From Solanum dulcamara (Eukaryota > Streptophyta > Magnoliopsida > Solanales > Solanaceae), in assembly GCF_947179165.1 (NCBI RefSeq), contig NC_077240.1, positions 27,074,001-27,138,000 on the forward strand: DNA of 64,000 nt, read 5' to 3'. The notes below the pieces were generated by a model, which ran no database searches, had not been told where the DNA came from, and saw nothing but the letters and a program-made list of their open reading frames with translations. The position numbers and the translations under genes are program-made. Of the stretch, positions 33,333-44,493 are shown piece after piece. Every line of letters begins with the position of its first letter. Within the stretch, counting starts at the first letter, position 1.

Positions 33333-34962
33333 CTAGCCTTGAATGGTATTATCGTACTTGGAGCATGATGTTTGTTGGAGCTTGAGTGAGGAGCTAAAAC
33401 CTATCTTCTTTCTTGGAAGGTCAAATACCAACAAGTTCTCTTCCAATTGATATCCTCCTATCACAATTGATGGTTCCCATGTTTGGTCTCGTCCAACAAA
33501 CGCTAAACACATAACGTCCTTTTTAACTTGTACCACTGAATTTATCCCATAAATCCTCCAAAATGCACTCTGTTTGTGCAAGATAAAATCAATCATAGGA
33601 ACATCTTGTCCAACCTTAGTACGTCTAATGTTTTTAGAACTAAAGCAAACTCCAAATCGTTTCATAGGAGGCTCTACAAGTGTTGCATTCTTCGGAAGCG
33701 CCTTGATGAAAGCAATTTTAACAGCATCGTAAATGCTAGTGTGCAAGATTGTGAAGGGTATAGTTGAGCTGATTTTGGTACCACCAACTCCATTGTTTTT
33801 ATTAATAGATAACAATGTTCTATTTAGTGGCACGTGTTGTCCCGCGATCCGAATGGATGAAACTTGGATATAGTACTCTTCAGATAACAGAAATCCCCTG
33901 TTATTTGTGATTAATTTGGTGTAGACAAGATCCTTGGAGACGTCGACTTTCTTAGGATTGTAAACATAATATGGGCCAGAACCAATGAAGATCACTCCAC
34001 GAGATCTTGTAGATGAGCTCAAACACATACCAAACTTCTTGTTCAATGTAGGGTCTAAAGCGAGTTGATTGGGAATGGAAAGTGGACTTTCGTGTCCAAA
34101 ACCAGCAATTCCTGGTGAGACATATTACAACTGAATAATTAAAAAGTGTCCTTAGTGTCTGGTTTATTTAACTTTTTTTAAACAATTTATAAGTTGAAAA
34201 TAACTTATAAGCTAAATCTAATTTATTTATTTTTGGCTTATAAGTTATTTTCAGCTTATAAGCTACTTTAGATATACTAAGCCAAACATACCCAATTAGT
34301 TTTTGAACTTATTTTAAGCACAAAATGACTTTAATTTAGCCGGTCCAAGACTCAAAAAAGTTGAAAACAACTTATAAGCCAATCCAAATAGGTTAAACTT
34401 TTAATTTAGCTACAATTGAATAATTACCTGTGACTCCATTTGCGAGGCGTCTCGATAGATAGGACTCAACGCAAGTGAAAATAAACCGCTGCCAAGTGAT
34501 ACGAACGCCAGGAGTAGAACCAATGGCCAATACATCCTCAGCAATTTCTGCGCTGTCCATGTAAGTATTAATCAAGGGATTTTCACCCCAAATGTAACAT
34601 GTATTATTGTTGCATCCAGGTTGCAGTTGAGATTTGAATAGGCAGTCTCCACAAGCATGTGACTTGGCAAATGAGCATAGTGTGGTATTACATACAGCTG
34701 GTTTGTAAGTTGAACTTTTGTAACCTTTGTCACAATCCACCCATAAGCTTCTCCCACCAAGATGAACTAAGAGTTTTATAGGGACTAAAGGAGTTCTTTG
34801 ACTTACTTCTGCAATGTATTGTAGAGTTGATGAGTCTTTGGTGATTGGAAGATATAAGGTTGTTTGTGGTACTTCACATGAGCATAGAAAAATATTGAGT
34901 AGAGGAAATAAGAGGAGGAAGAAAGTGTAGCTGGAAAACAAGAGAAATTTGAATGTCTCCAT
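33333..34962 (-). CDS. secreted xyloglucanase-inhibitor-like protein (aspartic-protease fold), copy B
   Basis: Two exons: 34962-34428 and 34111-33333, with a 316-bp phase-1 GT-AG intron, giving 437 residues, the same length as copy A. The start at 34962 (METFKFLLFSS) is preferred over 34986 because it aligns with copy A and because the TATA box at 34997-35004 would put 34986 upstream of the transcript start. The signal peptide covers about residues 1-29. VDCDKGY at 75-81 and ISSTIPFTIL near 292-301 replace the catalytic DTG motifs, so protease activity is unlikely. Conserved blocks with copy A include RFGVCFSSKNI, RIYGINSVVQVKKDVMCLAF and WEPSIVIGG. The tandem position and strong similarity point to gene duplication. 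Function as an apoplastic glycanase inhibitor is inferred from the family. Confidence 0.88.
34130..34405. repeat. fold-back, MITE-like insertion in the intron of copy B
   Basis: The intron contains repeated and inverted CTTATAAGCT / AGCTTATAAG / GGCTTATAAG blocks and a terminal-like GGATTGGCTTATAAG. The position matches the extra about 220 bp of intron compared with copy A. No clean target duplication was found, so the exact ends are uncertain. Confidence 0.55.
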
Positions 34963-34996
34963 GTTAGTGCTGGAGAAAGAGACCAAATGCTATAAT

Positions 34997-35004
34997 TATT
35001 TATA
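34997..35004 (-). promoter_or_regulatory. TATA box of inhibitor copy B
   Basis: Minus strand TATAAATA, 35 bp before the ATG at 34962, followed by TATAGCATTTG as in copy A. Confidence 0.55.
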
Positions 35005-35024
35005 CATCTATATGGAAAGTATGA

Positions 35025-35085
35025 TACATTCCAGATCCACGTTATAGGATTTCACTGGATTGTTGTTGTTGTATTGTTGTTGTTG
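35025..35085 (+). mobile_element. truncated SINE with TTG tail
   Basis: A 61-bp segment ATCCACGTTATAGGATTTCA.. ending in TTG repeats is flanked by a perfect 14-bp direct repeat TATGGAAAGTATGA (35011-35024 and 35086-35099). A TTG-type tail is known for Solanaceae SINEs of the TS type. The tRNA-derived head with box A and box B is absent. It lies about 20 bp upstream of the TATA box of copy B. Confidence 0.8.
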
Positions 35086-35099
35086 TATGGAAAGTATGA

Positions 35100-36504
35100 C
35101 CCATCTTTGTTTTGAATCTCTCTTTTATTATTCTAAACTAATTGACCTCGGGAGTGAAACTCTTTTATGACTCATTAGTTTAGTCAGCATGATCCAGGGG
35201 AGAAGTATTGATTTTATCATTCACTTGCCCAAGTTGACTAATTTGAATAGATAAAACAGATACTTCATTTCAATTTATTTGTCCGATCAATCTTGTGATA
35301 TCAAACTAAAGATATGTAAAATAGACTAAATATCTTTTAATTTTGTGATCTTACTCATGTCATGTGTGGAAAGTTAGAATTTAAGAGTTATTAAAAAAGA
35401 AAAGAGACATTCTTTTTAAATTGGTAAAAAAGAAAAGTGACAAATAAATTAAAACAAAAGAAATACATGCATGTTCCGACTCGTGGTTTTTACATCTTAT
35501 GCGAAGTTCATATGATGTGTATCATATGTATTTTTACCATGATGTTGTTGAAAAAAATTGATAGAGAAAGAAGGGGAAAAAAAGGAGAGAAATACAAAAG
35601 AGTTGGTCAAATTCACAGTTACAAAGGTTTTATTAGTTGTTGGATCAGCGAGATTTAAACAGTACCATAGTTATTCTTAACCTCATAGTCAGCGTCTGTT
35701 TATCCTAAAAAAGGCATAATTGAATTTATATGCGAGGTATAAAGAATAAGAGAGATTTCTCTAATTTGGTGAGATAAAAAAAGTAATGAAATAATTAGCA
35801 AAAAGATCAAACATAAAAGAATAGAATAGCCTCAGTTGGCCTGATTCCATTGGTATTGCGGAGATATCTCCGGGCAAGCTTAGCTGATGCTATGAGCTTA
35901 ATCGAACAAATAATGAAGTTGCTAAAGGAAATAGAAATATTTAGTGAAGCAGAAATCAATTATGTACTAGGTGATGATCTCACAACTTTTATAGCTAGGG
36001 ATCACTTCTTAGGAGTCGATTGCTGGAATAATCCCTACAACTCAGGATAAATAATGCAAGTAATGACTTTTAAGAGCAAAGAGTAACATCTGAATTTTCT
36101 TATGGGACGGTTTCATAACAGCTAGTATTGGTCGTTGCCTTTTTCTTTGGACATATCGAGCCTTGGTCCGGTATGATTTCTATGGAGTGAATCGTATCAA
36201 TGGTCTCTCGGTTAATATTGTTACTTTGGCCATTACCCACATATCCTTGCCTGATTTGACCATGTGTCCATCTGCCTAGGCCTTGCGTAAAATTTGATAC
36301 TCTCCACGAGTCATGATTCTAGTGGGGCACATATTTTGGCTATTTTTACCTATACGAGAGCAACCAAGGTACTTTATAGAGATTTTTTCAGATTACATAT
36401 TCAAGATTCTTATCACGATTAAATTCATTAATTAAACATTTACAATTATGAGTTTAGAAGTTAATATTAGTTGAAATTTTAATTATACCTCACTTGCAGA
36501 CTTA
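35100..36504. other. upstream intergenic region
   Basis: Mostly AT-rich without a recognised gene. A 66-codon plus-strand frame at 35850-36050 (core MSLIEQIMKLLKEIEIFSEA) is helical in look but has no recognisable family and could be chance or an exon remnant. The distal promoter of copy B probably lies near 35100-35400. Confidence 0.45.
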
Positions 36505-38312
36505 TTAAAGTAGTTCGTCTTTATAGATAGGCCAGTGGGGAAGGAATTTGGGCCAGAAAACTTCAGGTTGTAATTTTAAAATTTTTTAGCCTAAGCCAGA
36601 CTTAGACAAATTCTGATTCAGGTGAAGTCTAAGGTGATCCGGTAATAAGTGAGGGGTAGAATCGGCAGTCTAATTAAGTTAGCTGATAGCCAAGACGATA
36701 CGGAGTTGTTTCGGCTTCACAAAATCGCATTTGGGTGAATAAAACTCCCTAAACTTGATTTGACATGAAGGGTATGATTTAAGATACCATGGGATGAGGG
36801 TGTGTTGTGAAATAGGAGTTTGGAGGTCAAGTTCCGAGCTCTCTGTTTTCGTGCAATCCTCCAAAGTGGTCTTATTCCCGCTAGAGCAGGTCCGCCAGAG
36901 CCGGATGATCCCGCTGTGGTGGGACAATCGCGACTTATTATGGGTAAAAACCATAAAAAATAGTTTTCTACATAGAAACTGTTCTTAAGACTTTAGGAGG
37001 CGACCCAGAGCACTTTTGATCACTTTTCCACAGGTTCTCACGCAAAAGGTAAGATTTCTACTCCCTAAATTTGTAAATTGATTGCTGGAACCCATAATCT
37101 ATGGTGGGTGATCTTGAGGGAGGGTTTTGGCTTGAAAACTAACGGCAGAAACTAGCCCTAGAATGGGGATTAGGATCATGGGTTTGGCCTAGGATGAGAA
37201 TTGTGTTATAATTCATATTAGTTAGGCTATTTTGTTGATCCTTTGTGTGTATTTATTATTTTTAGACCAAGAACAAGCGGAACGAATCCGAAAAGGGAAA
37301 GCTCTTGCACCTTAGAGTTGTGGAAGCTCAGATTCGAGATAAGTGATGATTTTGTTTCCCATATGTGTTATATGTACTTGTTAAATTGCTTTATTGCATG
37401 CATATGTGTATATGAATAGGGAAGCATGCTATGAACTATGTGAAATAATCACTATTGGCCTGTTTTGTGATGAACCTGTCTTGCTGATATAATATTGACT
37501 ATTGTTGGTAATTTGTGATTGTTTTGTATGTTGGATTTGGATTCACTTTTCAACACATAATTGAATCGGGTGTTACATTCTGATACACATTTTGATTGGG
37601 TGTCATGTCCGACACAACCCTTGCATCGGGTGTCACATTCCAACACAAAATAAGTATTTGCAGGTCTCATGAGAAGACCTTTATTGAGATTGATGAATTG
37701 TGTTGTGGAGCACTGTTTGAGATGAAAATAGTTATGTTATTCTGTATATATGTATTTATTATGTTGGGTTCACTTGTCCATGACTCGCTTACTGGCTAGT
37801 CGTGTAATCCTACCAGTACACAATTGATTTTGTGTACTACTACTACACTTGCTCTGTCTTTGTTGAGTACAGGACATATTCAGCTGGCTGCGGAGAGACC
37901 TCGCTCAGAGGAGTGATAGTTGTTCGAGTTCAAGGGTGAGCTAATTCTTTCAAGCTACCGAGAACTCTTATTTTATTCAAATTCCTTCTTTCAAGACTTA
38001 GATGTTCACACACTGGTTTATTCTTTAATGACTTTCTTTTGGGGATTACATTCTCTTTCTAGACTTATTAGTTGTTTAGATTTTTGGTACGATTGACTTT
38101 CAGTTCCTAGGATGATTTTTCCGCATGTCTTAAGTCCGTTGACTGGTTTCTAGCTGAGTTTATGGGAACTCAACACTATTATCTATATTTAAGCTACTAT
38201 CGCATCTTTAAACTTGTTATATCTTGTCCGTGTTGTTATTTTGGGTTGTATAATTAGTTCTTTCATCGGAGGGTTAGTATGGGTGTCAGTCACGACAGTC
38301 AGAGTCATGAAA
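36505..38312 (+). mobile_element. 5' LTR of the plus-strand gypsy element
   Basis: Homology to the 3' LTR begins at about 36505-36520 (GATAGGCCAGTGGGGAAGGA); the terminal TGTAACAACC seen at 46181 is eroded here. It ends before the primer binding site with a GTCAGTCACGACAGTC-type block. It contains TCGGGTGTCACATTCCAACAC repeats at 37565-37650. Confidence 0.75.
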
Positions 38313-38316
38313 AAAT

Positions 38317-38334
38317 TGGTATCAGAGCCCTAGG
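38317..38334 (+). other. primer binding site (initiator tRNA-Met)
   Basis: TGGTATCAGAGCCCTAGG follows the 5' LTR within a few bases. Confidence 0.85.
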
Positions 38335-38533
38335 TTCGTTGATCTCGTCGTACCAAAATGAGTCTAGTATAGTCTTGTAGAACGGTACAAAGACTTTTGT
38401 ACTTTACTTCAAGAGGCTATAGGACTTTAGGAAAAGTTTCTCTATCTTTTTTCCTTCGTGCTATAACTTGATTCCAATTAGTATCTGTTGATCTAAATTG
38501 GTATCTTACTTCGTTCACTCTCTTGTCCATAGA

Positions 38534-39853
38534 TGGTTAACACTCGCTACAATGGTGTTCGGCCCATATCTCTAGTTGAGTCGGAGGAAGAGCCAATTGT
38601 ACGAGGGCGCAGCTAAGGTAGAGGCAAGAGAGAGAGTCACAGCAGAAGACGAGGGAGAGCAGCACCCGCCAGGGTGGAGGTTCTAATTGAAGATGTACCA
38701 GTAAGAGAGGCCTCTCTCGCTCCCTAGAATGAGTTAGAGGAGAATCTAGAGATTGAGGACGAAGGAGTTGTTGAACAGGAGAAACACACCCAAGTTGGGG
38801 CTACCGGTCTTCCCCTTCTGGACCCTACCTAGCGCAGCAGATCCTGGCCTTACTAAGTAGGTTGGCGGGCACTAGAGCCATTCCCATCATGCCCGCGATA
38901 CCAGACCTTGTTGCTTGTCTATTTGCTGTTGTAGCCCCCTTGGTAGATAAGGTAGTAGGAACTGATGCCTTTTCAGACCCTTCAAGTCATTACCGGCACT
39001 GAATATGATATGCTCACCAAGTTTTTGAAACTTAAGCCCACAGTTTTCCATAGTTCTGAAAATGAGGATGCCTATGAGTTAATCCTTGATTTCTATCAGA
39101 GGTTGCACAAGCTGGACATTGTACATCAGCATGGGGTAGAATTTGTGACTTTCCAGCCGCAGAGCGAGGCCAAGCAATGATAGAGGGCTTATGTTGAGTT
39201 TCACTCACCAGTATTACCCCCACTCACTTAGTTCCAGTTTCATGCCTTATTTTTGGAGAAATATGTGCCACGAGCCTTGAGGGACAGCAAAAAGTATGAG
39301 TTTATGGCCTTGGAACAGGGTGGTATGTCAGTGGCTGCTTATGAGGCCAAATTCCATGCATTGTCGAGGTATGCTACTCAACTGGTAACTACAAAGGAAG
39401 AGATCGATTGTTTGTGAAAGGGATAAACCCTAAATTGCAAGTGTTATCAGTTCACATGACTTTGTCAGGCAGGAGTTTCAACGAAGTCACTGACTTTGTA
39501 AAGAATGTAGAGGGTGTGAGGAGAGATGGGCAGGCCAAGGCTTTGGCTAAAAAGCCTAAGAGCACAGGAAATTTGAAAGGATCCTATTCTAGAGGGTCAG
39601 GCAGGTCAGTAATTGCAGCCCGGCTAATTTAGTTAGCTCTGCTCACTTCTATTGGCAGTTTTTCAAGTACTCCACAGCAACACCAGCCCATGAAGGTCAA
39701 GGAGCATCGTTCTCAGGTAGCAAGCCATTTTTTTATCGTGGTTATTTTAACTGTGGAGAGCCGGGGCATATAAGAAGAGAATGTCCTTACCCCTGCAGGA
39801 CAGTTTCAGCACCCCAGCAGGCTAGAGCCGTAGTACCCATAGTCGAGGGTGGC
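38534..39853 (+). pseudogene. gypsy gag, first part
   Basis: Starts MVNTRYNGV at 38534 but is broken by many stops and frameshifts. Recognisable pieces are [38 protein letters not shown] (38965-39180), KGINPKLQVLSVHMTLSGRS (39408-39632), and the zinc knuckle FNCGEPGHIRRECP at about 39745-39790. It is cut by a solo LTR at 39854 in the stretch after the knuckle. Confidence 0.8.
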
Positions 39854-42578
39854 TGTTATATCTCGTATTTTATACGGTTGGATATTTTAAAGTAATCGTG
39901 ATAAAGTGAAGGGAATGACCATCTTCCAAATTTTTTTTATATACAAGTTGGTTATGAATATTATTTATGAACATTAGTAGTGTGGAAATGTTGGGAATGG
40001 TTAAGGGAAAAAATGAAAATTTGCAAAGTGGCCTATGGTAATATTGTGGAAGGCTAGGGGTAAAATGGGAATTTTACAAAGTGTTCAAGAAAATTCATGT
40101 AGGGGTGCACTCTTTTATGGCCATGTGATTACTATATATGAACCAAAGTGTACATGGCAAGACAATTAAGTCATCTTTATTTGTTAAAGAAAGTTCTAGA
40201 AAAAAAAATGGAGAAGGGGTCATTTGTCTATATTCATAATTGAGGGACTTATTTTCAAATATGGATAAGTGATGAAAGATATTTATATATATGTGTGTGT
40301 CTTATGACTCATTAGAGTCATTCTTATCCCAAGAGAATTCTAGAAAATTCAAGAGGAAGAAGAGAAGAGAAACTTGAAGCTAGAGAGAGAAAGCTCGGTT
40401 TTGGGGGAGAAAAAGAGGTAAGTCTCCGATTTTGCTTCGTGAATTAATTATCTAGGGTGTAACACGTTGTTATGAAGGTATTGGTAATGTAAACTTATGG
40501 TTTGGAACAGTTCAAAACGTCACCAAACAGCCTCAAAGTTTTAGCCGCGCTAGGAGAGCTTCTGAGGCAAGTTTTGGAGAGTTTCAGTAAAGGTAAGGTC
40601 TCTCCTTTCAAATTAGAGTTTATGATGTTGTTATGAGGTGTATTAAATATCCTAAATATGGCTGGAAGTAGAGAAAATGTATAAGGATGCATGATGTTGG
40701 AAACTACTAAATTAAAGCTGTAGTAGCTAAATCGAAGTCGCGTAGTATGTTGTCGTTGGGGCGCTGCGGGTGCATCTGGTTGGGTTGTATGTTGTAGGCC
40801 TTTAAACTATTTTAAAAAGGGTTTGGTTGCTGCTGGTTTCAGCCACACGACCCCCCGTTTGGTATGGTTAAAGATTTTATGAAATAAAGGTTAAAAACTC
40901 TGTTTTGGTATCGTAGTTTTATGCTAGTTGTTTGGAGCTTGTGTTGTGTAAAGTTGAGGTGATTTGATTGTATATATACTGCTGGTTTTTGATGTTGATA
41001 TGATTGTTGACATGGTGGCCGAGTTGAGATCTCGGGGATGGTGTATTTATAGGGAAGATGCTGCCAAAATTTCGACAGATTAGAAATTAATTTGTTTGAA
41101 GGATTAAGACAAGTATATGGTGGTGAATCTATTGACTATGTCAACTCTCTTGAATGTAGAAAAACAAGTTGGACGCATAAGCGTAGATAGTAAGGCGCGG
41201 CACAAGTATGTAAAGGTAACCGTTCCTTCTTTTGGCATGTCTTTGGCATAAGTATGTAAGGTTTACCCTTCTTTCTCTTGGCATGTTTAGACTTAAGTAT
41301 ATAGAGCTACTCTTTCTTTTGGCATGGGTTGTTATGAAACAAGTATATGACATTTTATACAATTTCAAGGAAGTCCTATTCGTAAAGCCACTAGGATGGT
41401 CAATTTTCTTGAGTTTCCAAAGGATATTTTCTCGTGCTTAGATACGTGTATATGATTCCAAAAGTTTTATTTTGATATAATCCATGGTAATTTTTGAAAG
41501 GTACTTGGCATGACTCTTATCTGATTTTTGAATCATAGCTCATTCCGATTATTCTATGAGTCTTGAAAATTGGTCATATGTGCATATGTATACGATTTGG
41601 CGCTTTATAAGATTGTGACCTTATTCTACGTTCTCTTAATATTATCTTTCATTGATAGTCTCCTCCTATAATAATTATTCCTTCAAGGTGAGACAAAGCG
41701 ACCATAGTTAGTCTATAATACAATCGGAGGTTACCGACCTTCCATTACTCCGATAAATACACGACTTTCGTTGGGCTCTCATGCATGTTGTCTATATGTA
41801 TATGTATATGTATATGGGGGATAAGGGAGGTGTATATGTGGCGCTATAGACGCATTTCCACCTGATCAGTTGGATTAATTTTCATCCTGGATGCAGGATG
41901 CCCGGACGTGGGACATATATGGGCACGCCGACGTTGTTCGATGATATGACTTTTATTTTCTATGTATATGAAAAAGAAATGTTTTTAAAGATAAGACAAG
42001 CATGCATGGCATTCGGCTTGAAAGGCACTCATATGTACAGGTTACTTCTCTACCTTGTGATATGGTCTATATTTCTACCATGTTATTATTCATATTTATA
42101 TTCCTTACTATGTTACTATTCATGACTTACATACTCAGTACAAAGCTCGTACTGACCTCCTTTTTCTTCGGGGGCTGCGTTTCATGCCGCGCAGGTACAC
42201 CTAGATGAGTAGAAGCGATTATAGAAGATGTTCCAGCGGAGTTAGCAACTCCACTTGTTCCTGGAGTGCTGTCGAGTCAGATTATAAGCTCTATGATATT
42301 TTATTCGAAGTTAGAGACTTTGTAGACAGAGTTGTGGGTATAGAGTGTCAGCTTTGTAAGTGGCGTCACCAGCCGATAGGTTATTATAAAGTATGTCATG
42401 AGTTTTATGAGATGATAGATTTTGGATAGCAAGATTCGAAAAGCATAGCTATATTTTTCATTTCTTTTTGATGTAAAATTCTAAAGAGATTAAGAATGTA
42501 ATATGAGTTAGCGAGTTCGCTCGGCTCCGAGCACGGGGTCGGGTGTCCATCACACCCTATCAATATCGGGGTGTGACA
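39854..42578 (+). mobile_element. solo gypsy LTR inside gag
   Basis: Begins TGTTATATCTCGTATTTTAT and ends ATCGGGGTGTGACA, flanked by perfect 5-bp repeats GTGGC (39849-39853 and 42579-42583). The gag reading resumes after it. Length is 2725 bp without internal element genes, so it is a solo LTR left by recombination. It holds degenerate about 50-bp repeats with CTTTTGGCATG at 41200-41330. Confidence 0.9.
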
Positions 42579-42583
42579 GTGGC

Positions 42584-43509
42584 AATGGTAGAGGACGTCC
42601 ACAGGGTGGGAAAAAAGGAAATAAGAGAGACCGTGAAGGCTAAGGTAATGGTAGTGCAGGTCAAGAAGCAGCACAGTCAGGCAGAGAGATGGCCCATCAG
42701 GATGATTGGGATCAATCTTATGCATTTTCGGACAAGACCGAGACAAAGGCGTCTGATACAATAATCACAGGTATTATTCTTATCTATGGCTGGATGTCTA
42801 CTGTTTTATTTTATCCGTAGTCTACTTATTCATATGTGTTCGTGAAATATGCCTTGGGTTTTGATGCACTGTGTGATCTACTTAATTCCCCCATCCATGT
42901 TTCTACCCTTGTTGGAGAGTCGGTCATAATCACCCATGTTTATCGTGCTTATTCTGTGATGTTTATGGGTTTCAGACTTGGGTTGACTTATTGATTTTAA
43001 AGATGACCAATTTTAATATAATCTTAGGCATGACTTGGTTGTCCCCCTATTTTTTTGTACTTAATTGTAATAGAAAAATTGTGGCTCTAAAGATCTCGAG
43101 GAGAGAAAGGTTAGAGTGGGAAGGGGTGTACAAGCCTAAATCAACTAAGGTCATATCCTTTCTCCAAGATAGAAAAATGGTAGGACAGGGTTGTTTGGCC
43201 TATCTGGCCCATATTCGAAATGTTGATGTAGAGCCTTCTTCTATTAAGTCTATTCCGATAGTGCGTGAGTTTCTAGAAGTGTTTCTTTTAAACTTGCCTG
43301 GTATGCCTCCAGACAGAGACATAGACTTCTACATTGACATAGACCCGGGCACTCGCCTAAATTTTATTCCTCCCTACTGTATGGCTCCAGTAGATTTGAA
43401 AGAGCTTAAGGCTCAAATACAAGAACTCTTTGATAAGGGATCCATCCGTCCAGTGCTTCTTTGTGGGTTTCTCTGGTATTTTTTATTAAGAAAAAAAATA
43501 GCAGCATGA
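42584..43509 (+). pseudogene. gypsy gag tail, protease and RT entry
   Basis: After the solo LTR the gag tail resumes (RPQGGKKGNKRDREG). The protease region at 42780-43000 is full of stops. An open stretch from 42991 contains FNIILGMTWLSPYF, CLAYLAHIRNVD, LPGMPPDRDIDFYIDIDPGT and LFDKGSIRP, the usual protease-RT linker and RT entry. It ends at 43509 by frameshift. Confidence 0.8.
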
Positions 43510-44475
43510 GAATGTGCATTGATTATCGGCAACTAAATAAGGTCACCAAATATCTCTTACCATGTATTAATGACCTTTTTTGATTTATTCAAGGTGCATC
43601 AGTCTTTTCAAAGATTAATCTCAGGTCTGGGTACCATCAATTGAATATTAGGCATGAGGATGTGCCCAAAACAGCTTGTAGAACTAGGTATGGGCACTAT
43701 GAATTTTTGGTGATGTCTTTTGGGTTGACCAATGCACCTGCGACCTTTATGAGTTTGATGAATGGGGTTTTCAAACTATTCCTAGATTCATTTGTTATTG
43801 TATTTATAGATGATATTTTGGGGTACTCAAAAAGAAAATAGGAACATGCAAACCATCTCCATAGTATTCTAGGTGTTCTGGGAACAGAAGTTGTATGCAA
43901 AACTCTCTAAGTGTGAATTTGTTTGCCTTCAATTCCTTTTTGGGTCATGTTATTTCAAAGGAAGGAGTAGTGGTAGACCCACAAAAGATTGAAACAGCTA
44001 AGAACTAGGCTCGACCTAGTTCCGTGACTAAAGTTAGGAGTTTTATGGGACTGGCCAGTTAGTATCGGTGGTTCGTAAAGAACTTTTCTTTTATCGCTAC
44101 TCATTTGACCAGACTAACTAAAAAGGATGTGTCATTCGAGTGGACTGACAAATGCGAAGAGTGCTTCCAAAAGCTTAAGACTCTTCTAACCACAACACTT
44201 ATTTTGACCCTGCTGGTTGAAGGTAAAACTTAATTATTTATTGTGATGCTTCACATTCAAGTTAGGTTGTTTTGTTGATGTAGGATAAGAATGTTATAGC
44301 CTATGCTTCTCGGCAGTTGAAAGTGCATGAGAGGAACTACCCGACTCATGACTTAGAGTTGACAGCGGTAGTGTTTGCCCTGAAAATCTGGAGGCATTAT
44401 CTTTATGGTGTCAAGTGTAAGGTGTTTACTGACCACCGTAGTTTGCATCATGTGTTCACCCAGAAAGACTTGAAT
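43510..44475 (+). pseudogene. gypsy RT and RNase H remnants
   Basis: RT blocks [26 protein letters not shown] and the catalytic [11 protein letters not shown] (43641-43841) are followed by a frameshift. The connection and RNase H parts ([57 protein letters not shown]) span about 44040-44480, with stops at several points. Confidence 0.8.
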
Positions 44476-44493
44476 TTGAGATAATAGAGGTGG

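Noticed and set aside
35850..36050. 66-codon plus-strand frame with a helical look
   Set aside because: No recognised family, no splice or promoter support; kept only as a note in the intergenic entry.
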